From Curtobacterium sp. MCBA15_001 (GTDB lineage: Bacteria; Actinomycetota; Actinomycetes; Actinomycetales; Microbacteriaceae): a stretch of DNA of 64,000 bases. The position numbers and the translations under genes are program-made. The notes under the pieces were generated by a model, which had not been told where the DNA came from, made no database searches, and saw only the letters and a program-made list of their open reading frames with translations. The stretch covers positions 497,184-561,183 of the forward strand of contig NZ_MJGI01000025.1 of the NCBI RefSeq assembly GCF_001864835.1, given 5' to 3'. Shown here one piece after another: positions 23,119 through 30,285 of this stretch (the first letter of the stretch is position 1; each line of letters begins with the position of its first letter).

Positions 23119-23933
23119 GCGACACGACGTCGGCCCACTCCGACGACACGGCCGAGTTCGACGACGCAGCTCGGTTCGACGACGCAGCTCCGTTCGACGA
23201 CGGGGAGCCCCTCGACGAGACCGAGCGCGACGCGTCGAGCTTCGCGCTGTTCGAGGGCGACGAGGGTCGTCTCGACGAGCCCCAGCGTCGCGCGTTCGTC
23301 GCCCTGCTGCGGCACTCGTACGTCAGTGCACGCACCCACGCCGACGAGTGGCGCGCGGTCCTCGACGCCGAGGCCCAGCTGCGCTCGCGGCTCAACGACC
23401 TGTTCCTCGAACTCCACGTCGACCGCACCCGCGAGGTCGCCTGGAAGCGGCAGGCACGGTCGGAGAGCCAGCGCCGCGGGTTCCCGACCCTGCTGCGCGA
23501 CGTGCCGTACACCCGCGAGGAGACGATCGTCCTGGTCTACCTGCGGATGCGGCTGCGTGCCGACGCCCGGCCCGGACTCGACCAGGTCGTGGTCGACCGG
23601 TCCGAGATCCTCGGGCACGTGGCGGGCTTCCGTCCGGCGACGGCGACCGACCGCACCCGCGACGAGGGCCGCGTGGCGAAGGCCGTCGAGCGTCTCGTCA
23701 CTGCGCGCGTGCTGCTGAAGACGAGTGACCCGGACCGCTTCCGGATCGCGAGCGTCGTCGAGGTGCTGCTGCCGCTCGAGCGCCTGCGCGAGCTCGACAC
23801 CTGGCTGGCGAGCACGACCGCGAACGCGACCACCGACGGAGCCGGGGCGCCTGACGGAGCCGGGCCGGGCCTCCCGTCCGACGACCAGCCCGACGACCAG
23901 CCGGACGAGCAGGAAGACGAGGAGTCCGCGTGA
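23115..23933 (+). CDS. jetB: Wadjet/MksBEF-like protein JetB (DUF4194, MksE-like)
   Basis: 272 residues. The DUF4194 core (about 40-235) contains QRRAFVALLRHSYVSARTHADEW, RSRLNDLFLELHVDRTREVAW and PYTREETIVLVYLRMRLRAD, typical of JetB/MksE winged-helix subunits that bind the kleisin. The N-terminus holds a FDDAARFDDAAPFDD repeat and both ends are strongly acidic (DDQPDDQPDEQEDEESA). GTG start overlaps the jetA stop and the jetC start overlaps its stop, so all three are translationally coupled. Confidence 0.87.
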   Translation: MSDTTSAHSDDTAEFDDAARFDDAAPFDDGEPLDETERDASSFALFEGDEGRLDEPQRRAFVALLRHSYVSARTHADEWRAVLDAEAQLRSRLNDLFLELHVDRTREVAWKRQARSESQRRGFPTLLRDVPYTREETIVLVYLRMRLRADARPGLDQVVVDRSEILGHVAGFRPATATDRTRDEGRVAKAVERLVTARVLLKTSDPDRFRIASVVEVLLPLERLRELDTWLASTTANATTDGAGAPDGAGPGLPSDDQPDDQPDEQEDEESA

Positions 23934-26900
23934 GCGACCACCGCACCGACACCGCCGGCATGCCGGCGCTCTTCGACACCGTCGCGCAGTGGCGGGCCGA
24001 GTCCATGCAGGTCGTCAACTGGGGCGGCTTCCACGGCCACCGTCAGGTCGAGCTGTCCGGGACCGCGACGCTGATCTCGGGCGCCTCGGGCACCGGCAAG
24101 TCGACGCTGATGGACGCGTACCTGGCTGTGATGATGCCGTCCGACGTGCCGTTCAACGGCGCCTCGAACGACGCGACGACCGGACGGGCGCGCAGCGCCG
24201 ACCAGCGGAACCTGCTGACGTACCTGCGCGGCAAGGTCGACACGCGCCGCGACCCGGAGTCCGGTGCGCTGCGCGACGTGAACCTGCGTGGCGACGAGTC
24301 GGCGACGTGGGGTGCGGCGGCCGTGACCTTCCGCAACGACGACGAGCGGCGCTTCACGGTGCTGCGGGCGTACGTCGTCCCGAAGCGGGCACGCGGGGTC
24401 GGCGACATCCAGATGACGATGGCGACGGTCGACGACGACTTCGACCTGCGGCGGCTCGAGGACTTCGTGCCAGGCCGCTTCAACCACCTCGAGCTGACCG
24501 GTCGCGTGCCCGGGCTCGTCATCCGCGACACCTACCAGGAGCTCGCCTACACACTGCAGACCCGGCTCGGCATCGGCGACTCCGGTGGCGGCAACCGCGC
24601 GATGCGCCTGCTCGCGCGCATCCAGGCCGGGCAGCACATGCCGACGGTCGACTCGATGTACAAGTCCCTGGTGCTCGAGACCCCCGGCACCTACGAGGCG
24701 GCCGACCGCGCGCTCGCGCACTTCGCGGCGCTCGACGAGGCGTACGAGGCGATGGACACCGAGGAGCGCAAGGTCCGGATCCTCGCGCCGATCACCGAGC
24801 TGCACCTGGAGATCGAACGCTCCCGGTCGGCCGCCGCGGCACTCGACGGCATCGCGACCGACGCCGAGGTCTCCCCGTTCGCGCACTGGACCGCCACGCG
24901 CAAGCGGGAGCTGCTCGACGACGAGGTGGCACGCAACAGCCGGGCCCGCACCGCCGGACGCGCCGAGGTCGAGGCCGCGTCGGCACGGCACGCCGCCGTC
25001 GAGGTCGAACTGCGCGAGGCCGAGGGACGCCTCCGCGACTCCGGCGGCAACGCCCTGGCCCAGCTCGAGGACCGCATCGACCGGCGCACCCGCGAGCGCG
25101 CCACGGTGGCGCGTGCCCGGGAGGCCTTCGCGTCGCGGACCGACGTGCTCGGAGCGCCCACGTCGACGGAACGGGACTTCGTCGCGGCACAGCGGGCGTC
25201 CCACGAGTTCCTCGGCACGTACGGCGACGCCCGCGACGCGCTCGACGGCCGCCGTGACGCGCTCACCCGCGAGGAGTACCCGCTCCTCGACCGCGAGCGG
25301 TCCCTCCGGCAGGAGCGGCAGTCGCTCGAGCACCGCCAGGGTGCGATGCCGCTGCCGATGCACGAGGCCCGCGTGGCGATGGCGCAGGCGGCCGGCATGG
25401 ACCCGGCATCGCTGCCCTTCGTCGCCGAGCTGCTCGACGTCCTGCCCGGCGAGGAGCGCTGGCGCACGGCGATCGAGTCCGTGCTCGCGCCGGTCGCCCG
25501 CACGCTGCTGGTCGACCAGGACCGGCTCGACGACTTCAGCGCCGCGATCGACGCCCTGCGCATCCCCGTCCGGGTGCAGTTCGAGGGCGTGCCGAGCGGG
25601 CCGCACCTGGACGTCGACGGCGACCCGGCGATGGTGTCCGGCAAGCTGGCGATCAAGGACTCCCCCTTCAGCACGTGGGTGCGCTCGCGCATCGAGTCCG
25701 ACCGGATCGACGCGCGGTGCGTGGCGTCCGCGGCGGAACTCGGCGGGCGGTCCGGCGACGTCGGTCGTCGTGTGACCGAGTCCGGGCAGCTCCGCGACGG
25801 CCGACGTGGTGCGCACGGTGACCGTCGCCAGGCGAACGTCATCGGCTTCACGAACGAGGCCCGGGTCGGCGCGGTCGAGACCGAGCTGGCCGCGATCGCG
25901 CAGGACCTCGCGACGCTCGAGGCCCGGCGCACCGACGTCGCGCAGGACATCGCCGCGCTCGACGCCCTGCGCGCCGCCCACCAGCACGTGGTCGACACGA
26001 CGTGGGAGTCGATCGACCTGGCCGGCGTGGACGAGTCGCTCGCCCGCCTGTCCACCGAGCGGGACGCACTGCTCGCCGCCGACGACGGCCTCCGCGCCCT
26101 GCGCGCCTCGGTCGCCCGGCTCCGCGGTGCCCTGGACGAGGCAGCCGACCGCCGCGCCGCCGCCCGGGTGTCGGTGCAGCGACTCGAGGAGCGGCACGCC
26201 GTGCTCGTCGACGGGCAGGACGCGGCCGCCGAGATCCTGGCGCGCTTCGAGTCCGCTCCGGACGCCCTGCCCGACGGGGAACAGGCACGACTGCTCGCCG
26301 AGACGTTCGACGAGGTCGGCGCCCCGGACGGGGTCGACGGCTTCGACGACGCGACCCGCCGACTCCGCCGACGCCTCGAGGAACGGCTGTCCCAGGCCCT
26401 CGACGGTGCCGCCGCGGCCTCGAACACGCTGACGATGACGTTCCAGCGCTACCAGGACGCCTGGCCGGACCCGAACCTCGGCACCGGCGTCGCGTCCTAC
26501 CCCGACTACCGCGCGATCCTCGACGACATCGTCGCGACCGGCCTGCACGCCCGTCGCAGCGAGTGGCGCCGACGACTGTCGCAGTGGAGCGGCGAGGACC
26601 TCGTCCCGCTCGCCGGCGCCTTCGACCGCGCCGTCGTCGAGATCGAGGAGCGGCTCGAACCCGTCAACGAGATCCTCCGCGACCTGCCGTTCGGTGCGAA
26701 CCGCGACCGGCTGAAGATCGTCATCCGCCGGGTCACCCGCGAGGACGTCACGCAGTTCCGCCGCGAGCTCCGTGCCCTGTCCGCCTCGGTCGACGCCGAG
26801 CTGACCGACGACGTGCTCGAGACCCGCTTCCGGCGACTCCGGCGCTTCATGGCCGTCATCCGGCACGACGCGTCCGTGCCCCGAGGCGCTCGGACCTCGC

Positions 26901-27325
26901 AGCGCGACGCCGTGCTCGACGTCCGGCGGCACATGGAGATCACCGCGGTCCGGTACGACACCGCGGGCGAGGACCTCGGCGTCTACTCGTCCCTCGGCGA
27001 CAAGTCCGGTGGTGAGACGCAGGAGCTCGTGGCCTTCATCGTCGGGGCGGCGCTGCGCTACCAGCTCGGCGACGAGACCCGGCCCCGACCCCGGTTCGCA
27101 CCGGTGTTCCTCGACGAGGCCTTCATCAAGGCGGACTCGGAGTTCGCCGGGCGTGCGGTGACGGCGTGGCTCCGGCTGGGCTTCCAGCTCGTGGTGAGTG
27201 CGCCGCTCGACAAGGTCACGGCACTGGAGCCCGCGATGGAGCGGCTGCTGTCGATGCGCAAGCACCCCGAAACGGGCCACTCGTCGATCACCGAGATCCG
27301 GCGCGAGGAGCCCGCGGCCGTCTGA
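23930..27325 (+). CDS. jetC: Wadjet/MksBEF-like SMC ATPase JetC
   Basis: 1131 residues. Walker A GASGTGKST at 51-59 inside TATLISGASGTGKSTLMDAY; long charged coiled-coil arms from about 270 to 900 with a globular hinge-like block near 460-600 (ELLDVLPGEERWRTAIESVL); ABC signature KSGGETQ at about 1025; Walker B PVFLDEAFIK at about 1058-1067; then QLVVSAPLDKV. This is the JetC/MksB motor that in Wadjet extrudes DNA loops on plasmids. A fourth partner, the nuclease JetD (DUF3322/DUF2220), is expected right after it in plasmid-defence systems but is not present in the following 3 kb. Confidence 0.9.
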   Translation: MSDHRTDTAGMPALFDTVAQWRAESMQVVNWGGFHGHRQVELSGTATLISGASGTGKSTLMDAYLAVMMPSDVPFNGASNDATTGRARSADQRNLLTYLRGKVDTRRDPESGALRDVNLRGDESATWGAAAVTFRNDDERRFTVLRAYVVPKRARGVGDIQMTMATVDDDFDLRRLEDFVPGRFNHLELTGRVPGLVIRDTYQELAYTLQTRLGIGDSGGGNRAMRLLARIQAGQHMPTVDSMYKSLVLETPGTYEAADRALAHFAALDEAYEAMDTEERKVRILAPITELHLEIERSRSAAAALDGIATDAEVSPFAHWTATRKRELLDDEVARNSRARTAGRAEVEAASARHAAVEVELREAEGRLRDSGGNALAQLEDRIDRRTRERATVARAREAFASRTDVLGAPTSTERDFVAAQRASHEFLGTYGDARDALDGRRDALTREEYPLLDRERSLRQERQSLEHRQGAMPLPMHEARVAMAQAAGMDPASLPFVAELLDVLPGEERWRTAIESVLAPVARTLLVDQDRLDDFSAAIDALRIPVRVQFEGVPSGPHLDVDGDPAMVSGKLAIKDSPFSTWVRSRIESDRIDARCVASAAELGGRSGDVGRRVTESGQLRDGRRGAHGDRRQANVIGFTNEARVGAVETELAAIAQDLATLEARRTDVAQDIAALDALRAAHQHVVDTTWESIDLAGVDESLARLSTERDALLAADDGLRALRASVARLRGALDEAADRRAAARVSVQRLEERHAVLVDGQDAAAEILARFESAPDALPDGEQARLLAETFDEVGAPDGVDGFDDATRRLRRRLEERLSQALDGAAAASNTLTMTFQRYQDAWPDPNLGTGVASYPDYRAILDDIVATGLHARRSEWRRRLSQWSGEDLVPLAGAFDRAVVEIEERLEPVNEILRDLPFGANRDRLKIVIRRVTREDVTQFRRELRALSASVDAELTDDVLETRFRRLRRFMAVIRHDASVPRGARTSQRDAVLDVRRHMEITAVRYDTAGEDLGVYSSLGDKSGGETQELVAFIVGAALRYQLGDETRPRPRFAPVFLDEAFIKADSEFAGRAVTAWLRLGFQLVVSAPLDKVTALEPAMERLLSMRKHPETGHSSITEIRREEPAAV

Positions 27326-27352
27326 CCTGTGATGCCCGCGCCCGTCCCTGCG

Positions 27353-27373
27353 GGACGGGGTCGGCTCCCGTCC
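27353..27373. repeat. Shortened copy of the 42-bp palindrome behind jetC
   Basis: GGACGGG and CCCGTCC arms around a 7-base centre, 28 bases behind the jetC stop. It looks like the outer ends of the 42-bp element described at 27561 with the middle lost. May serve as the operon terminator. Confidence 0.5.
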
Positions 27374-27560
27374 GACGGGTGGCGGCTCCGCCGGCTTCCC
27401 GGGGTCGCGGAACACGCCGCTCGCGTCCGCCGAGGTCGCGCAAGCGGCCGCCTCGGCGCCGCGTGAGCGGCAGGACGTGCGCCCTCGGCGCCACGCCTGC
27501 GGCGTGTCGCGCGACTTCGGCACCGGTTGGCACCGGTCAAGTCCAGCGGCGACCGACCCC

Positions 27561-27602
27561 GGACGGGAGGCACGGTGCGGGCTGGCACCGAGCCTCCCGT
27601 CC
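27561..27602. repeat. 42-bp palindromic element, copy A
   Basis: Arms GGACGGGAGGCACGGTGC and GCACCGAGCCTCCCGTCC (one mismatch) around GGGCTG. Ends tandem unit 1. Confidence 0.85.
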
Positions 27603-27790
27603 TTCGGGTGGCGGCTCCGCCCGGTCCCCGAGGTCGCGGAACACGCCGCTCGCGTCCGCTGAGGTCGCGCAAGCGGCCGCCGCCGCGCCGCCTGAGCGGC
27701 ACGACGTGCGACCTCGGCGGCACGCCCGCGGCGTGTCGCGCGACTTCGGCACCAGTCAGCGCCGGCCCCGGAGCAGCGGCTACCGACGCC

Positions 27791-27832
27791 GGACGGGAGG
27801 CACGGTGCAGGCTGGCACCGTGCCTCCCGTCC
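27791..27832. repeat. 42-bp palindromic element, copy B
   Basis: Perfect 18-bp arms GGACGGGAGGCACGGTGC and complement around AGGCTG. Ends tandem unit 2. Confidence 0.88.
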
Positions 27833-28042
27833 GACCGGTGGCGGCTCCGGCAGCGTCTCGGGGTCGCGGAACACGCCGCTCGCGTCCGCCGAGGTCGCGC
27901 AAGCGGCCGCCGCGGCGACGCTCGAGCGGCACGACGTGCGACCTCAGCGCCACGCCTGCGGCGTGTCGCGCGACGGCGGCACCGGTCGGCACCGGCGCGG
28001 GCACGCAGCGGACCGCACCGGGTGACGCGGTACGGTACGGGC

Positions 28043-28375
28043 GTGATCTGGAACCGGAAGCGCCGCCCCACGCCCGACGCCGACCAGCCCGGTGGTGCTG
28101 GCCTCGGGATCGGGGCACTCGTGCGCGTCGTGCCCGCGGCGGACGGGGGCGGTGAGCACTGGGTCGAGGGCGATGGCAGCCCGGAGCCGATCGGGCTCAT
28201 CGTGGCGCCGGGCGGCAACCAGATCGTGGGCTACCCGGGCGTCGGCGAGCCGCTGTCGTGGACCGTCGCCTTCGACGAGCCCGTGTACACGAAGGACGGC
28301 CGCGGCCCCTTCGAGCGCGCGACCGTCCTCAGTCGTCAGTTGGTGCCGGTCGAGCCGGACCGGTACGAGGCCTAG
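28043..28375 (+). CDS. Hypothetical protein
   Basis: 110 residues starting MIWNRKRRPTPDADQPGGAG; a basic start and then a compact beta-rich body (ALVRVVPAADGGGEHWVEG, EPIGLIVAPGGNQIVGYPG, SWTVAFDEPVYTKDGRGPFE). No family recognised. GTG 28043 lies six bases after TACGGT, a possible -10, so the message may be leaderless. Its TAG overlaps the stop of the convergent small gene by four bases. First gene behind the jet repeats. Confidence 0.65.
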   Translation: MIWNRKRRPTPDADQPGGAGLGIGALVRVVPAADGGGEHWVEGDGSPEPIGLIVAPGGNQIVGYPGVGEPLSWTVAFDEPVYTKDGRGPFERATVLSRQLVPVEPDRYEA

Positions 28376-28479
28376 TACTCCTCGGAGCCGCTCTTGGCCA
28401 TCGCGCCGAGGGCCATGCAGGTGCCGATGCCACCGATGACGCCGATGCCGATGATGATCGCGCCGACGAGTTCGAGCAT
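28372..28479 (-). CDS. 35-residue small membrane protein
   Basis: Reads MLELVGAIIIGIGVIGGIG then TCMALGAMAKSGSEEY: one glycine-zipper-like hydrophobic helix and a charged tail. The ATG at 28479 follows GGAGAAACACC, a good ribosome site, and it sits 59 bases behind the peptide transporter gene on the same strand, so it may be co-expressed and associate with it. Stop overlaps the convergent gene's stop. Function unknown. Confidence 0.65.
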   Translation of the reverse strand: MLELVGAIIIGIGVIGGIGTCMALGAMAKSGSEEY

Positions 28480-28538
28480 GGTGTTTCTCCTGTGTTCGCG
28501 AGGGTCCGGGCGGGGCTGGTTCCAGGCTACCGGACGGG

Positions 28539-30002
28539 TCAGCGGATGCCGCGCATCAGGCGCAGCACCGGCTTGGCGCCGATCAACAGCAGCACGCCGA
28601 CCACGACCGCGACGAGCCCGAGGACGGTGAAGTACGGGGCCTCGTTCCGTGGGTCGTAGTACTTCGACAACACACCCGTGACGGCGGTGCCGAGGGACAC
28701 CGACAGGAAGAACAGGGCCACCATCTGGGTCTGGAACTTCGGCGGCGCGAGCTTCGTCGCGACGGACTGGCCGATCGGGGACAGCAGCAGCTCGGCGATC
28801 GTGAAGACGAGCAGGATGCCGACGAGCACGAGCACGGGCGTGCCGTTCTCCCCCGTGCCGACGAACGGCAGGAACAGCAGGAACGCGATGCCCATGATGC
28901 CGGTGCCCAGGGCGAACTTGGTCGGCGTCGAGGGCTGGCGCTCGCCGAGGCGGGTCCAGAGCGCGGCGAAGACCCCGGACAGGATGATGATCATGATCGG
29001 GTTGATCGACTGCACCCACGACACGGGCATCTCGAACCCGCCGACCATGCGGTTCAGCCGCTGGTCGGAGTAGATCGTCACGACGGTGAACTGCTGTTGG
29101 TAGAGCGACCAGAACACGGCACTGGCGATGAACAGCGGGATGAAGGCCAGCACGCGGGAGCGCTCGTCGCGCGTGATGCCACTGGTGAGGATGACGACGA
29201 AGTAGCCGATGGTCGCCAGGATGACGATCGCGACGACGACGGTGGGCAGGTTGCCGACGTTGAGCAGCCCGGTCAGGACCGCGGTGACGATGACGGCGAG
29301 CCCGACGACGACGCCGACGGCGACGACCGGGTACCGACGTCGGTCGAGCGGGTTCGACACGTGCTGCACGGCGTCCGGCAGGTTGCGGCGTCGGATGCCG
29401 TACTGGATCAGCCCCGCTGCCATGCCGACCGCGGCCAGCCCGAACCCGAAGTGGAAGCCGAGCGAGCTCTGCAGCAGTCCGGTGAGGATCGGGCCGAAGA
29501 ACGCGCCGATGTTGACACCGAGGTAGTAGAGCGAGAAGCCGGCGTCGCGGCGCGGGTCCTCCTTCGAGTACAGGCTGCCGACGATGGTGGTCGCGGTGGC
29601 CTTGAGCCCGCCGGAGCCGAGCGCGATGAGCACCAGGCCGACGCCGACGCCGGTGACGCCTGGCAGGACGGCGAGGGCGATGTGCCCGCACATCACGACG
29701 ATGGCGCTGCCGAACAGGGTCTTGTCCGCACCGACGAGTCGGTCGGCGATCCACGCACCGAGGATCGTGAAGAGGTACACCGCGCCGCCGTAGGCACCCA
29801 TGATGCCGGCGGCGACCGTCTCGTCCACGCCGAGGCCGCCGCGCGACACCGTGTAGTACATGTAGATCAGGACGATGCCCTGCATGCCGTAGAACGAGAA
29901 GCGCTCCCACAGCTCGACGGCGAACGGGGTGGACAGCTCGAACGGCTGGCCGAAGAAGGTCCGCTCGCGCTTCGTGTGCGGAGCGGGGGTGGTACGTGAC
30001 AT
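28539..30002 (-). CDS. dtpT: POT-family proton-dependent di/tripeptide transporter
   Basis: 487 residues with about 14 helices. The family E-x-x-E-R-F motif appears in AVELWERFSFYGMQGIVL (helix 1), and the PTR2 signatures GAYGGAVYLFTILGAWIADR and FSLYYLGVNIGAFFGPILTG follow; FTIAELLLSPIGQSVATKLAP is the conserved helix 10 region. Imports small peptides with protons. ATG 30002 is chosen over a reading that would run through the octamer repeat. Divergent from the acyl-CoA oxidase-like gene across 283 bp containing that repeat. Confidence 0.92.
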   Translation of the reverse strand: MSRTTPAPHTKRERTFFGQPFELSTPFAVELWERFSFYGMQGIVLIYMYYTVSRGGLGVDETVAAGIMGAYGGAVYLFTILGAWIADRLVGADKTLFGSAIVVMCGHIALAVLPGVTGVGVGLVLIALGSGGLKATATTIVGSLYSKEDPRRDAGFSLYYLGVNIGAFFGPILTGLLQSSLGFHFGFGLAAVGMAAGLIQYGIRRRNLPDAVQHVSNPLDRRRYPVVAVGVVVGLAVIVTAVLTGLLNVGNLPTVVVAIVILATIGYFVVILTSGITRDERSRVLAFIPLFIASAVFWSLYQQQFTVVTIYSDQRLNRMVGGFEMPVSWVQSINPIMIIILSGVFAALWTRLGERQPSTPTKFALGTGIMGIAFLLFLPFVGTGENGTPVLVLVGILLVFTIAELLLSPIGQSVATKLAPPKFQTQMVALFFLSVSLGTAVTGVLSKYYDPRNEAPYFTVLGLVAVVVGVLLLIGAKPVLRLMRGIR

Positions 30003-30070
30003 GCGCTCCAGTGTGCCCGCCGTGCGCGGATCCCGCCCAATCGCCGAGCGAGGCTCACGACGCGGGAAGC

Positions 30071-30150
30071 GGCACAGCGGCACAGCAGCACAGCGGCACA
30101 GCAGCGCAGCGGCGCAGCGGCGCAGCAGCGCAGCAGCGCAGCAGCGCACC
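30071..30150. repeat. Ten-copy octamer tandem repeat RGCRCAGC
   Basis: Ten head-to-tail 8-bp units (GGCACAGC, AGCACAGC, GGCGCAGC, AGCGCAGC variants) between the divergent starts of the peptide transporter and the acyl-CoA oxidase-like gene. Eight is not a multiple of three, so it is not a coding repeat. Copy-number change would alter promoter spacing. Confidence 0.9.
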
Positions 30151-30285
30151 ATCACGTTGTGGGGTTCCCACGACCATCGCCCGGACGTCTGCCGCCCGAC
30201 TTGTCGTCACCGCACCGCTCACATGCACCGTCCGTGCGGCGTGCCTAGGTTGAGTGGAGCAACACCGCTGTCCAGGAGGGCTCCC

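Larger units (their letters stand above)
27379..28030. repeat. Three tandem ~230-bp structured repeats downstream of jetABC
   Basis: Each unit starts GTGGCGGCTCCG (27379, 27608, 27838; periods 229 and 230) and includes the nearly invariant block GTCGCGGAACACGCCGCTCG followed by GAGGTCGCGCAAGCGGCCGCC. Inside a unit GTCGCGGAACACGCCGC can pair with GCGGCGTGTCGCGCGAC downstream (15 of 17), enclosing a second stem (GAGGTCGCGC with GTGCGACCTC). Units 1 and 2 end in a 42-bp palindrome; unit 3 fades into the next gene's promoter. Unit length is not a multiple of three and changes by one, so this is not a coding repeat. It fills the whole 717-bp gap between jetC and 28043. Confidence 0.85.

Noticed and set aside
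23537-27874. 1445-residue open frame on the minus strand opposite jetB-jetC
   Set aside because: High GC keeps antisense frames open; jetB and jetC have clear domains, coupled starts and motifs, the opposite frame has none.
27379-28030. CRISPR-like array
   Set aside because: Units are 229-230 bp and similar throughout, with no short repeat/unique spacer pattern and no cas genes.
28539-30155. Longer start for the peptide transporter running through the octamer repeat
   Set aside because: The extra residues are Cys/Ala/Arg low complexity from the repeat; the POT fold begins after ATG 30002.
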